Of a stretch of 64,000 nucleotides of DNA, positions 46,087 to 58,430 are shown one piece after another. Position numbers and translations under genes: made by a program. Positions within the stretch are counted from its first letter, which is position 1, and every line of letters starts with the position of its first letter. The DNA lies in the NCBI RefSeq assembly GCF_022965805.1, contig NC_133101.1:19191054-19255053 (forward strand), written 5' to 3'. The notes under the pieces were generated by a model. That model was not told where the DNA came from. It searched no databases and saw only the letters and a list, made by a program, of their open reading frames with translations. This DNA is from Primulina eburnea (taxonomy: Eukaryota > Streptophyta > Magnoliopsida > Lamiales > Gesneriaceae).

Positions 46087-47160
46087 TAAAGTATCATTTC
46101 CAATTTGTTGTTATGTTCTTATTTTATGCAAATAATTTTATTAGTAAAACAGCATCAATAATAATTTTAAGACAAGTCAATTAAACCAAGAATATTGTGA
46201 AAGTAAGAAAACTTAGTCTCGGGTAGTGGTTTGGTGAAGATGTCAGCTGCTTGTTGCTCAGTTGAAATATACTCCAGTCTAATGTCCTTCTTTAAAGCAT
46301 GATCTCTAATGAAGTGGTGCCTGACATCTATATGCTTGGTCTTTAAGTGCAGAACTGGATTATAGGTGATGGCAATTTTGCTCGTATTGTCACAAAATAT
46401 GGGCGATTCATTTGTAATTACTCCATAATCTCTCAATTGTTGCTGGATCCAGATCAGTTGTGCACAACTACCAGCATCAAGGTATTCTGCTTCAGTTGTT
46501 GAGGTAGCTATGGATATCTGTTTTTTGCTGAACCAAGAGATCAGTCTTTCTCCTAGAAACTGACAAGATCCACTTGTAATTTTACGATCAAGCTTACATC
46601 CTGCATAATCTGCATCTGAATATCCAACTAAATTGAAAGTAGAGTCTTTAGAATACCATAACCCAACATTTTGTGTACCCTTAAGATATTTCAAAATTCT
46701 TTTAGCAGCTGAGAAATGTGATTGCTTAGGATTTGCTTGAAATCTAGCACACATACAGACAGCAAATACAATATCAGGACGACTGGCAGTTAGTACAACA
46801 ATGAACCTATTAAACCTCGATATAATGTCGCCTCAACTAATATTCCCCCTTGATCAGTGTCCAATTTCACTGATGAGCTCATGGGAGTATTTGCAGCTGA
46901 ACATGATTCCATGCCAAATATCTTCAGCAGCTCCTTTATATATTTAGTTTGACTGATGAATATACCAGTCTCCAGTTGCTTCACTTGCAGTCCAAGAAAG
47001 AATGTCAGTTCACCCATCATGCTCATTTCAAACTTATCCTGCATTAGCTTAGCAAAATTTTCGCATAATTTGGGGTTAGTTGACCCAAATATGATATCAT
47101 CAACATAAATTTGAACTAATAAAATGTGATCATTCTTAGCAAATTTGAACAAGAACTTAT
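46087..47160 (-). pseudogene. pol: Inverted Copia fragment: RT end and RNase H
   Basis: On the minus strand, 47152-46790 encodes the later part of RT (VQIYVDDIIFGSTNPKLC and LTFFLGLQVKQLETG). 46754-46167 encodes RNase H (GYSDADYAGCKLDRK, STTEAEYL, ADIFTKPLPE) and ends in LGLIDLS. A frameshift at about 46790 separates the two. It aligns with element G at about 56917-57879. The RT is truncated at 47160 by the F LTR. Confidence 0.9.
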
Positions 47161-50100
47161 TGAAACGTCTACCCTTTTTATTGCTTTAAAAGTACTAGGA
47201 ATTTTTTTTTTCTTTCTATCCCATTTTTCGAAATATCAAATAACACAAGAAAATATTTTCATAAAATATTTTTCCCTCTTTATAATAAAATCTCCAACGA
47301 CTAGTATTAAAATCCAAGTGAAATAATAAAATCGTCTACTGTTTTACCAAAACTAAAAAGCAATAGTTTGAAAAGTAAAGCCCATACTAAACCTCTCAAA
47401 ATCTCTCAAAAAGCGTAAATAAATAGTCTTAAAAATCTTTAACGAAATCATAAAGCATAATGCGGAAATGACGCGCCGATCCTCGGGTTGTGTGCACCTT
47501 CAGTCCAGTAGTATCATTCGTCAAGAACCCCATCAATACCACCTGCATCCATCACACCTAGTGAGTCTAAAGACTCAACACACCATAATCTTTAATAACG
47601 AGTAATACATAATAAAACCACATGCAACAGTGAAAATACTTTTAAGTAAAAATAACTTTTCATGATATGCATAAACTTTAACATTTTCCTCAACATAACA
47701 TGATCATAACTTTTTCCTTTATCCTTTGTTGAATTCAGATCGTTAATTGTGACTTCCTTTTTCTTTTTCTTTTTCGATGGATCCATCTACATATAACCAC
47801 AGAACTGGGCGGCGGGGGACACCAGCAACACTCTCACCGGTCAACTGGGCCCTGGCAAATCATTATCGAATAGAAAAACGTTCGTTGGGGCTCCCTCTGG
47901 GGCCTTGGCCCGTAAACGGGGTCCCTCTGGGGCCTTTTCCCCTCACGATATTCCCATTCTTACTTTAATCCTCTTGAAATCATATCCTCTGCTCGTAATG
48001 ATGGGAACACGATCGTCGGGCTCCCACTGGGACCATCACCCTCACGATATTGCCATCATTAACGAACTAGTCACAATCACTTCACTTCCTTCAACGTTTT
48101 TCATTCTCATCACTTGATAAAATCATATATCTTTTTCTCTTTTTGAAACCAAGCATGCAACACGTATTTAAATGTCTTCTTTAAATCATAAAAATTCCTT
48201 TCGACATTTAAAATCATAAGTAATTCATGTTAAATTCATAAACATTTAAAAATATCATATTTAACATGAAAACAGCATTCCGGGCACTGCCATGACCTTT
48301 ACTAATTTTCCGACGTAAAAAGACCGTTTTACCCCTGGACTCGACTTTTTACGAACTCGACTTTTTTATTGATTTCATGACTCTAATATGTCCCAAATAA
48401 TTATCTAAGCCTACATGAATTTTCTCATATTTTTATTTGGCCTAAAAAGAAATAGTTTGAAAAATAAAGCCCATACTAAACCTCTCAAAATCTCTCAAAA
48501 AGCGTAAATAAATAGTCTTAAAAATCTTTAACGAAATCATAAAGCATAATGCGGAAATGACGCGCCGGTCCTCGGGTTGTGTGCACCTTCAGTCCAGTAG
48601 TATCATCCGTCAAGAACCCCATCAATACCACCTGCATCCATCACACCTATTGAGTCTAAAGACTCAACACACCATAATCTTTAATAACGAGTAATACATA
48701 ATAAAACCACATGCAACAGTGAAAATACTTTTAAGTAAAAATAACTTTTCATGATATGCATAAACTTTAACATTTTCCTCAACATAACATGATCATAACT
48801 TTTTCCTTTGTCCTTTGTTGAATTCAGATCGTTAATTGTGACTTCCTTTTTCTTTTTCTTTTTCGATGGATCCATCTACATATAACCACAGTACTGGGCG
48901 GCGGGGACACCAGCAACACTCTCACCGGTCAACTGGGCCCTGGCCAATCATTATCGAATAGAAAAACGTTCGTTGGGGCTCCCTCTGGGGCCTTGGTCCG
49001 TAAACGGGGTCCCTCTGGGGCCTTTTCCCCTCACGATATTCCCATTCTTACTTTAATCCTCTTGAAATCATATCCTCTGCTCGTAATGATGGGAACACGA
49101 TCGTCGGGCTCCCACTGGGACCATCACCCTCACGATATTGCCATCATTAACGAACTAGTCACAATCACTTCACTTCCTTCAACGTTTTTCATTCTCATCA
49201 CTTGATAAAATCATATATCTTTTTCCCTTTTTGAAACCAAGCATGCAACACGTATTTAAATGTCTTCTTTAAATCATAAAAATTCCTTTCCACATTTAAA
49301 ATCATAAGTAATTCATGTTAAATTCATAAACATTTAAAAATATCATATTTAACATGAAAACAGCATTCCGGGCACTGCCATGACCTTTACTAATTTTCCG
49401 ACGTAAAAAGACCGTTTTACCCCTGGACTCGACTTTTTACGAACTCGACTTTTTTATTGATTTCATGACTCTAATATGTCCCAAATAATTATCTAAGCCT
49501 ACATGAATTTTCTCATATTTTTATTTGGCCTAAAAAAATGACTTTTAATTTATTCTTTAAATAAGACGTATTAATGCGATTTAATCCCGAAAAATCCCAA
49601 ACCTCAACATAAAATTCCTAAATCAGAAACATAGAATTATAATAATTATTTAAGCTTAAATCTAATTTTTCATAATTTTATAAAGCTTAAAACTAGACTT
49701 TTCAATTAACTCGTTAATTGACGTTTCGTGCGGCGATTAAATTCCGAATAAATCCAAAACTCGATATTTTGATCCCAAATTTTAAACATAGCATTTTTAT
49801 GATTTATTCTACCCTTCCAAGTCAATAGCCACTCCCGTGGACCCTTAGATTCGATTTTTGTTATTAAATTCGAACTAATGACACCTACTCGAAACCACCG
49901 ATCCATCTCCCGATTTACTCGAGCCACGCCCGAGCCATCTCGAACCAAAACTTAGCCAACCCGTCTAGGGACCCACCTGAACAAGCCCGGCCCGAGAAAC
50001 AAGCCTTGTCCCGCTCAAACACATTCTGGAACTTGGACCCAAATCTGTACGTGTGTGTGTGCCTCTCCTACTCTTCACCAAGAATCCTAGCCCACCAGGG

Positions 50101-51592
50101 GACCTCCAGCCGGGCCACCACCAAGCCCACACGACCCTCACCATCCCTGGACCACGCCCCGACCTAACCCATACCAGCCCAGACAAATAACCAGCGCCGC
50201 GAGCCACAAGAAGCAGCCAGCAGCCGCGCGCTACGGCTTTCCAGGGCGTGAGTTGCTTCCTCCACGTTTGCTCGTGCTAGCAGCGATCCAAGACACTCCA
50301 GCCCATTGCCCATCCCCTGAACATCATCCTAGGACTACTATGGACCACCTGGCCCAGCCCCAACCCGAGCCATGGCCCCTAGAACTCTCGGCCAGCCTGT
50401 AACCTGCGCGTGAGGACTCCTCACCTGCTAGGACTCTTCCAGCCCACCTAGCGCGAACCCTAGCCACCCTAGGACCCCACCTAGCCTTAAACCGAGACCA
50501 CCCCTGCCCCTGAACCAGCCCTGGTCGAGCCACCTAGCCCCATGCACAAAAAAATCGAACCCATGAAGCTAGACAACTCCTGCAACTCGGCCCTCTTCCC
50601 ACGTTGTTCCAGCTTTTTTTTTTTTCTAGTCTGTTGTAGTGTTTTTGGTGTGTTATTAAGGTCCTAAATCTCGTGTAAAACCATACCTTAACACCCTAAT
50701 ACATGGCTGCCCCTTTGACAACACAATAATCATGTTTTTGGAACAAAATTCAAGCTTTAAAAATCCTATTTGATGCATAAACGAAAATACAATGAGGTGC
50801 AAATTGTTTTTCATGCAAAACACAATAAAATAAAATACTATGGTGTGAAAGATGAGAAAAGGAAGAATTATGGCGTGCCTTTGCGTTTTAAACGCACGAA
50901 TAATCGTTGACGACGAAGAACGGAACGCGACGTAGGCTTGGCTTGAAGCTAATCTTTCGAAAATCCCTTCCCAAAAGGTGCAGCCGTGTGTGTGTGGGTG
51001 ATGTGAGGAGAGTTTCTGAATTTTCAAACTTGGTGGCCGAGAGAGTGAGGTGCAAGGTGTGTAGGGTTTTTAGGTGTTTAATATTTTATATAGCTAATTA
51101 AATTACTAACTAGGCTTAGGCCCATAAAGCCATTAAATTAAGCCCATTAGTTTTAATTAGGATCTAATAAAATATTAACAAAGTTTTTGTTTAAATAAAT
51201 TTGTGACTTTATTAGCCGGGTGGCTCGAAAGCTCGTATTTTATTTGAAAATCCAATACCGATAAAAATTACGTTCCGGCGTATAAAATCACCTCAAAACC
51301 CCTTATTTTTCAAAAATAATAAAAAGCATCTCCCAACCTTTAAATAATTAAAAACAACTATTTAATAAAAATCATTTTCTAATTTTTCAGCCCTCGGTCT
51401 CCGTTCCTTGATCGTCACTTGAATATTCCTTAAAAATATCATTTTAATGCAATCATATAGAAAATATATTTTAAACATGCAATTATGCACCACATAATTA
51501 ATTAATGTAATTAAAACGATTAATTAAAATAAAAAATTTAATAATTGCGCGTACGAGATTTACGAGAACTTTAAAATTTTCGGGGCGTTACA
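47161..51592 (-). repeat. 3' LTR of element F (C/E family) with an internal tandem duplication
   Basis: It starts TGAAACGTCT and ends CGGGGCGTTACA (minus-strand TGTAACGCCCCG, the same start as the C LTR). It is followed on the right by a polypurine tract, which shows it is the 3' LTR of a minus-strand element. Its length of 4432 bp includes a 1089-bp internal duplication. Bases 47156-47160 (CTTAT) are the presumed target duplication. The ORFs inside (for example MDPSKKKKKK, twice) are not supported. Confidence 0.87.
47355..49532. repeat. 1089-bp tandem duplication within the F LTR
   Basis: The segment starting at about 47355 (CTAAAAAG...AATAGTTTG) is repeated from about 48443 with about 1% differences. 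The AATAGTTTG landmark is at 47362 and 48451. The join lies at CCTAAAAA, which occurs at both edges. Confidence 0.92.
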
Positions 51593-51629
51593 ATCTCCCC
51601 CCCCCCCCCCCCCCCCCTACATTGAATTT
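51593..51629 (-). other. Polypurine tract of element F with a 21-base C run
   Basis: On the plus strand, ATCT is followed by 21 C (51597-51617) and TACATTGAATTT. On the minus strand this reads as the AAATTCAATGTA tail and a G run next to the LTR, like the 3' ends of A, B and C. The rest of F is cut off by element G. Confidence 0.75.
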
Positions 51630-52689
51630 TGTTAGAATTAAAATAGATTGTGGTTGATAGTACAAAACCAGTAGATAATGCAAAACCAGTAGATATTAGA
51701 ATAGTACAAAACCAGTAGATGTAAACCAGAAGCACTTAGTTTACGACTGAAATAAGTAGCAGCACTCATCAAGTACTGCTTATTAGACCAGAACTAAGTT
51801 GTGCATCTCAAAGTCTCTAAATGCTACCGTTAATCTTTTTGAATGTAATACGAGCATTTATTGCTTCATTAAATGCCATTAAATGTTGTACGATAACATT
51901 TAAGACGGATTACTATTTTTGGTATAAACTGAGACTGACTGCTTTATTATATTTTGCAGGGTCCATTTTCAGCAAATAGACTGAATCTCTGAAAAGTGAA
52001 AAGAGCCGTTCGCATTTTAAACGTTGAAAAGAGGCTATATATTAAGAAAGAGATCTTCAAAAAGATCATCGACAATATAGAAAAATTATCTTGTGATCAT
52101 CATTTGAGCATCACTAAGAACGAACTGTTATCTCAAAGCTCAACACTGAAAAGGCAGCACACTCTTCATTGCAGATTTCTGATCTCTTAAGATCACGTTG
52201 TGCCAGCTATTTTCAACTACATCTTCTTAAAGATATTCACTTCATTTATATTATTTGATTGAAGAAGTTGTAACTGGAAAAGAGTCTTTTCCAGAACTAA
52301 GGATTTTTGAGAAGTTAAGTTGTAAAGCTAAGAGTTTCAATAGGCGAAGGGTAAGTCCTATTGAAGTGGGTGTGTACATCTGCTGTATTGTATTCACCAA
52401 AGTCTTTTAGTGATACATTCTGGAAACAGAAGAAGGAGAGACGTAGAAGAGTTATCTTCGAACTTCCAGAAACAATTCTTGAGTTGTCTACTGTTTGTCT
52501 GCTTAACTATTTTTCACCCACTAACCAACAGATCGTTTTCCGCACATTATCTTTTGATCTGTTGGTCTGTAATCTTGAACGAGAATTGCTAATTTCCCTA
52601 ACAAGAGTTAGCACATCATTCGAAAGAATTTTTAGTTTTCAGTAGAGTTTATTCAATCCCCCCTTCTAAACTCTACTCGATCCTCAACA
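51630..52689 (+). repeat. 5' LTR of element G
   Basis: It starts TGTTAGAATTAAAATAG and ends CTCGATCCTCAACA before the PBS, 1060 bp in all. A probable TATA box, GGCTATATATTAAG, is at 52031. Near its start (51660-51735) it holds repeats of AAAACCAGTAGAT. Confidence 0.92.
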
Positions 52690-52691
52690 AG

Positions 52692-52703
52692 TGGTATCAG
52701 AGC
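52692..52703 (+). other. Primer-binding site of element G
   Basis: TGGTATCAGAGC is an exact initiator-Met tRNA site, two bases after the LTR. Confidence 0.92.
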
Positions 52704-52738
52704 AGTGTTATTCTTGTTCTGAAAAATACTCAATAGAC

Positions 52739-54712
52739 ATGGCTCATTTCAGCAAAGTTCCAATGTTATCAAAGGAAGATTTTGATGACTGGAAGATAAG
52801 AATGCAAGCTCATCTTGCGGCTCAGGATGATGACATGTGGTATGTCATCACAGATGGTCCATTAAAAATCTTAAAGCCGAATCCAGCTGTCACTATCACA
52901 GAAGGAGCACCTCAGATGCTTGAAAAACCAAGATATGAATGGACAAGTGAGGACAAAAAGAAAGCCAATCTTGACAACGTTGCGAAGGACATCTTATACA
53001 AGACACTTGACAGAAATACCTTCAGCAAGATCAAGATGTGTCATACTGCCAAGGAGATCTGGGAAAAGTTAATTCAAATCTGTGAAGGAAATGAAGAAAC
53101 AAAGGAAAACAAACTGTCTGTAGCCATGCAGAAGTTTGAAAATATGAAGATGAAGGCTGGAGAAACCATGAATGAATTTTACGAACGATTCAGAAGCCTT
53201 GTCAATGAACTCTCAGCTCTTGGGAAAGACTTTGGCAATAGAGAAATTGCATTAAAAGTAATGAGAGGTCTATCCAGAGAATGGGACGTCAAAACAATGG
53301 CAATGAGAGCTTCCAAAGATCTAAACAAGTTAGAACTGCATGACTTGTTCTCAGACTTAAAGGCGTATGAGTTTGAACTTGAAGTTCGAGGTGGAGAAGA
53401 GTCATTAGCAAATCCACCGACTAAAGCCCTTGCAGCCACTGTTACAGTTGTCCCAAGTTCATCTTCTGCTACTGCCAAAGAGAATACTTCTGAGAGAAGT
53501 GCTGAACAAATAAGCAATGACGCAATGTCATTATTTGTCAAGAAGTTCTCTAGATTCATGAGAAAGAATCACAGAACATTTGAAAGTCCCAATCGTAATT
53601 TCAAAAAGGAATCTTCATCCAGTGACATGGCATGCTTTAACTGTGGAAAAGTTGGACACTTCATTGCTGATTGTCCAAAACCAAAGAAGGATGATCAAAA
53701 GAAAAAGGGTGTCAGACGCAATGATAAAAAGACCAGAAGAGACAGAAAGGCAATGATTGCAGAAGAAAGTAAGTCAAAATTGGCAAACTCAAGTTCTGAA
53801 TCTTCTGGTTCTGAAAGTCTTTCAAGTGAAAGTGATGAAGAGGAGATCAAATGTCTGATGGCAAATACTGATTCAACCTCGACATCTGTAGAGGTATTTG
53901 ACTTTGATTCTGATGAATTTACACACACTGAGTTAGTCAAAGCATTACACGACATGGTAAAAGAATATTCTAGACTTTCTCAATCATTCGAGGAAGTTAA
54001 GATTGAAAATCAGAACTTAAAAGATCAGAACAATAAGTTAACTTGTTTGCAAGTAGACAGATGTAACGATCTACAAGTCGAGATGAGTAAATTAAAAACG
54101 GAGAATGAAAGAGCAAAAGCAGATTACCAGATGATGCTTTCTGAAAATCAGAAGTTATCACTACTGGTAAATGCTTGGAACAAGTCTTCTATTTCACTAG
54201 AAAAGATGCAAGAATTACAAAAACACTCTGGAGACAGGAGTGGTCTTGGATTTTGTAATAATGAAGGCACTTCTGAAACGAATACTAAGCCAAAACTGGA
54301 TATGTGCAAAGGGAAGTACATTCATTTTGTGAAATCCAGTGTGGTACAAAAACCAGAAGTACCTACTATCTCAGTTGAAAGGAATGTAAATCAGATGAAC
54401 AAAAGAATGCATTATGGTCTGGGTTATGTCGAACCTAAGGAAAGAGTTGACCAGAGTTCTAGAATCAGAAAAGGATTCAACACAGGAAGACAACCTCCTA
54501 TGAAGGTTAGGAACTACCAGTACTACAATTCTAGACCTGTTCAGAAGAGATACAGGCCGGACAACAGAAACAAAAGGGAAGAACAACATACTAAGATGCA
54601 TAATGTTAGAGATAACAAACTCTCTGTCGCACACACTTCCACGGGTACCCGAAGTACGAAAATTGTACAAATTTGGGTTCCAAAGGGACTAATAAGGATT
54701 GGACCCAAATAG
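52739..54712 (+). CDS. gag: Element G gag, intact
   Basis: The start is the ATG at 52739 (MAHFSKVPMLSKEDFDDWK), not the upstream frame opening at 52691 that runs through the PBS. It encodes 657 residues. The N-terminal two-thirds is the Copia gag (UBN2-type) region with WYVITDG, AKEIWEKLIQICEG, NEFYERFRSLVNEL and MRGLSREWDVKTMAM. A CCHC zinc knuckle, CFNCGKVGHFIADC, is at about residues 299-312. It is followed by a basic stretch, an acidic Ser/Glu stretch and a coiled-coil-like region (about residues 400-500). Gag forms the particle and binds RNA. Pol lies downstream in another frame after a TAG and a gap, so it probably needs a separate expression mechanism. Confidence 0.93.
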   Translation: MAHFSKVPMLSKEDFDDWKIRMQAHLAAQDDDMWYVITDGPLKILKPNPAVTITEGAPQMLEKPRYEWTSEDKKKANLDNVAKDILYKTLDRNTFSKIKMCHTAKEIWEKLIQICEGNEETKENKLSVAMQKFENMKMKAGETMNEFYERFRSLVNELSALGKDFGNREIALKVMRGLSREWDVKTMAMRASKDLNKLELHDLFSDLKAYEFELEVRGGEESLANPPTKALAATVTVVPSSSSATAKENTSERSAEQISNDAMSLFVKKFSRFMRKNHRTFESPNRNFKKESSSSDMACFNCGKVGHFIADCPKPKKDDQKKKGVRRNDKKTRRDRKAMIAEESKSKLANSSSESSGSESLSSESDEEEIKCLMANTDSTSTSVEVFDFDSDEFTHTELVKALHDMVKEYSRLSQSFEEVKIENQNLKDQNNKLTCLQVDRCNDLQVEMSKLKTENERAKADYQMMLSENQKLSLLVNAWNKSSISLEKMQELQKHSGDRSGLGFCNNEGTSETNTKPKLDMCKGKYIHFVKSSVVQKPEVPTISVERNVNQMNKRMHYGLGYVEPKERVDQSSRIRKGFNTGRQPPMKVRNYQYYNSRPVQKRYRPDNRNKREEQHTKMHNVRDNKLSVAHTSTGTRSTKIVQIWVPKGLIRIGPK

Positions 54713-54734
54713 TTTGGGTACCAAATACTAAAAT

Positions 54735-57700
54735 TTGTGTTTGCAGGTACAGGTAAGGAAAACCAAGATCAACAACACAACATGGTACTTGGACAGTGGA
54801 TGTTCAAGACATATGACTGGACAGAAAAGTCTGCTATCAGAAGTAGTAAATTGTGCTGGACCAGAAATAACCTTTGGAGATAACTCAAAAGGTAGAACTG
54901 TGGGTAAGGGTAAGATTATCCATGGTAACATAACTATTAAGGATGTGCTATTAGTTGAAAATCTTTGCTATAACTTGATCAGTATTAGTCAATTATGTGA
55001 CAATGGATTTTCAGTAGCATTCCAGAAGCACTCTTGTACAGTCAAAAATGCTGATGATTCTATAGTCTTAACTGGAATAAGAAAAGGCAACACCTACAAA
55101 ATTTCATGGAACATAGATCATATCATTGCCCCTACTTGCTTAGTTGCATCTCTTAGTGATAAACACTGGTTGTGGCACAAAAGACTGAATCATCTAAATT
55201 TCAAATCTATTAGTACTCTCAAAAAGCAGAACTTAGTCGACGGATTACCTAACATAAAATTTGTTAAGAATCATGTATGTTCTGCATGTCAACTTGGTAA
55301 GCAAGTAAGATCTAGCTTCAAAAATAAGGACAGCAATTCATCCTCAAGATGCTTAGAGTTATTACATATGGACTTATTTGGTCCAATCCCTATCATGAGC
55401 TTAGGGGGAATGAGATACACTCTTGTGGTAGTTGATGATTTCTCTAGATTTACTTGGGTAATTTTTCTTGCTGGAAAAGATCAAACCAGTAGCCTCTGGA
55501 TCAAACTTCTGAAAAAGGTTCAAAATGAAAAATCAGTTTCTGTCATAAAAATCAGAAGTGATCGAGGTACTGAATTTACTAACAAAACTCTTGAGAAATA
55601 TCTAGATGAACAGGGCATTCATCATGAATACTAAGCTGCCAGGACGCCTCAACAAAATGGAGTAGCTGAGAGAAGAAACAGAACACTTAAAGAAGCTGCT
55701 AGGACAATGCTAGCAGATGCAGACATCTCTCAGCGCTTCTGGGCAGAAGCTATTAATACAGCTTGCTATACTCAAAACAGAACAATGATCAACAAGAGAA
55801 ACAATCAGACTCCCTATGAAATATGGAAAGGGAGTAAACCGAATGTATCTTACTTTCATGTTTTCGGTTGTAGATGCTTTGTGCATAATAATGGCAAAAA
55901 CCATTTAGCTGCATTCGATTCAAAATCAGACACTGGTTTATTTCTTGGATATTCAGCAGTCAGTAAGGCCTTTTAGAATTTTCAACAATAAGACACTCAA
56001 TGTTGAAGAATCTATTCATGTTGTCTTTGATGAAGACAGCAGCGCTCCTGAGATTACTGATGTTTCCAATTTAAGTAACAGGTTAGACAGAGTTCATCTG
56101 GAACTGAATAGTGAAGATTATGCAGAAGCAAGTATCAAGGATATTCAAAATCCAGAACCAGACATTCACATTCCAGAACCAGCAGCTGACATTCCAAAAC
56201 AATCTACTGATTTACGTGAAGATAATCTAAATCCTTTTATTTGGAGAAAATCTCACCCTCCATCTTTGGTAATAGGAAATCCAGCAGCTCCATTAAGGAC
56301 CAGAAGACAGATGATGAATGAATACATGCATGCTGCTTTTATCTCTCAAGATGAACCAAAGAAGATTGAGGAAGCTCTTCTGGATCCCAGTTGGATAGAA
56401 GCTATGCAAGAAGAGCTGAATCAATTTGAGAGGAATAAAGTTTGGTTTCTAGTACCTAGACCTTCTCACCAAGCTGTCACTGGAACTCGGTGGGTATTCA
56501 GAAACAAACTAAATGAGGAAGGAACAGTTGTAAGAAACAAAGCAAGACTGGTTGCACAAGGATTCAGACAAGAAGAAGGAATAGACTATGATGAAACCTT
56601 TGCACCAGTAGCTAGGCTCGAAGCTATCAGAATATTCTTAGCTTTTGCTACCTTCAAAAACTTCAAAGTTTATCAAATGGATGTGAAGAGTGTTTTTCTC
56701 AACGGTCTACTGCAATAAGAAGTCTATGTGGAACAGCCTCCAGGTTTTTCTAACCATTTATTACCAAATCATGTTTTTAAATTATACAAAGCATTGTATG
56801 GTCTGAAACAAGCACCTAGGGCTTGGTACGACACTCTTTCACAATTTCTCACTGACCATGATTTCATTGTTGGTACTGTAGATAAAACTTTGTTTACCCT
56901 GGTCAAGAACAAACATCTACTATTAGTTCAGATTTATGTTGATGACATCATATTTGGGTCAGCTAACCCCAAATTATGTGCAAAGTTTGCTAAGTTAATG
57001 CAGGACCAGTTCGAGATGAGTATGATGGGAGAATTAACATTTTTCTTAGGACTCCAAATCAAGCAACTTGATACTGGAATCTTCATAAATCAAACTAAGT
57101 ATACAAAAGAATTACTGAAAAAGTTCGGAATGGAAACATGCTCTGCTGCTTCCACTCCTATGAGTTCGTCTACTAAGCTTGATAAAGATGAAGGGGGAAT
57201 TCCAGTAGAGGTAACTCAGTATCGTGGTTTGATAGGATCTCTGTTATACCTTACTGCCAGAAGACCAGATATTATGTTTGCCGTTTGCATTTGTGCTAGA
57301 TTTCAATCTAACCCTAAGCAATCACATTATATTGCTGGTAAAAGAATTTTAAAATATCTGAAGGGTACTCAAAATGTAGGCCTCTGTTATCCCAAGGATT
57401 CGTCGTTTAATCTTATTGGATACTCAGATGCTGATTATGAAGGATGTAAATTGGATAGAAAAAGCACAAGTGGTTTTTGTCAATTTCTTGGTGATAGGTT
57501 GATCTCCTGGTTTAGCAAAAAGCAGACTTCCATAGCCCCGTCAACTGCTGAAGCAGAATATCTTGCTGCTGGAAGCTGCTGTTCTCAAATACTTTGGATA
57601 CAACAACAACTTAAGGACTATGGAGTTCAAGCCTCTGAATCACCTATATTCTGTGACAATACCAGTGCGATTGCTATATCTCATAATCCAGTACTCCATT

Positions 57701-57879
57701 CCAGAACTAAGCACATTGATATCAGACATCACTTCATTAGAGATCATGTGCTAAAGAAGAACATTTGTCTGGAACATGTTTCTACTGATCAACAAACAGC
57801 AGACATATTTACCAAACCTTTGCCAGAGAATAAGTTTTCTTATTTCCGAAATACACTTGGATTGATAGATTTGTCTTAA
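54735..57879 (+). pseudogene. pol: Element G pol, two stops and one frameshift
   Basis: The protease has TWYLDSGCSRHMTG (about 54780). The GAG-pre-integrase zinc region is HKRLNH...CSAC. The integrase core has LHMDLFGPIP and SDRGTEF. A TAA at 55632-55634 falls at EY*; the frame goes on with TPQQNGVAERRNRTLK. One extra T near 55971 (GCCTTTTAGA) shifts the frame. RT then has [34 protein letters not shown] and [11 protein letters not shown]; a TAA at 56716-56718 follows. It resumes with YGLKQAPRAWYD, VQIYVDDIIFG, and RNase H (GYSDADYEGCKLDRK, STAEAEYLA, ADIFTKPLPE) to LGLIDLS. The lineage is SIRE-like by order and motifs. This copy would need proteins from an intact relative to move. Confidence 0.95.
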
Positions 57880-57987
57880 TTACTTTATTGCTTTCTGGAT
57901 TAGATTACTTTTGTAGTTGCTCAAACTTTTATTTGCAGAAGTTGTACAGAGGAGACAATCAGAAGACAAAACATAAAGTGACGTGTT

Positions 57988-58395
57988 TCAACGATAAAAA
58001 CGGGGGCGTACATTCTTAACCTCGTTCCTAATGTACTCTCTCCAAAAAGCCAACCAAGTGGTAAGCTCCCCAGTAGAGGTACGCATAAACTCCTCTGAAG
58101 AAGCAACCTTTTTCAGAGTCCTTAGCTCTTTTAGAAGCATAAGGAGATAGATGCCATCATCAGAGAAGACATCTGCACTATCAGCGCTATGAATACGTCG
58201 ATAATGCTTCTGCATTGCTACCAGCTGCTTAGTTGTACCCGACTTCCCAGATTCAAAGGTGGACAGAAGCTCATACAGCTTGGTCCAAGTGGCAAGTGTT
58301 TTGCTCAACACCATGTCTTCTATCGCCTGTTTTCTAGCAGCAACCACTTCTCTCATAAACTCCTCGGCCAAATCAGGACTATTATTTCTTGCCAT
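57988..58395 (-). CDS. Small antisense gene in element G, unknown function
   Basis: It encodes 135 residues, starting MARNNSPDLAEEFMREVV at 58395, on the strand opposite to gag and pol and tail to tail with pol (109 bases between the stops). It is predicted to be helical, with Trp-rich spacing (TTWLAFW) and C-terminal NVRPRFYR. A diverged homologue is at 45655-46086 and a fragment at 45133-45329. The ORF is open although pol next to it is broken. It has its own TATA block at 58443-58431. Extra, often antisense, genes are known from some plant LTR elements, but I do not recognise a function for this one. An antisense transcript would also overlap the 3' end of the element RNA. Confidence 0.65.
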   Translation of the reverse strand: MARNNSPDLAEEFMREVVAARKQAIEDMVLSKTLATWTKLYELLSTFESGKSGTTKQLVAMQKHYRRIHSADSADVFSDDGIYLLMLLKELRTLKKVASSEEFMRTSTGELTTWLAFWREYIRNEVKNVRPRFYR

Positions 58396-58430
58396 TTCTC
58401 CTTAGAATGACTATCTGATTATCTACTTGA

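Noticed and set aside
47592..48875. Two identical ORFs starting MDPSKKKKKK
   Set aside because: They are identical only because of the 1089-bp duplication in the F LTR; the lysines come from a T-rich run on the other strand.
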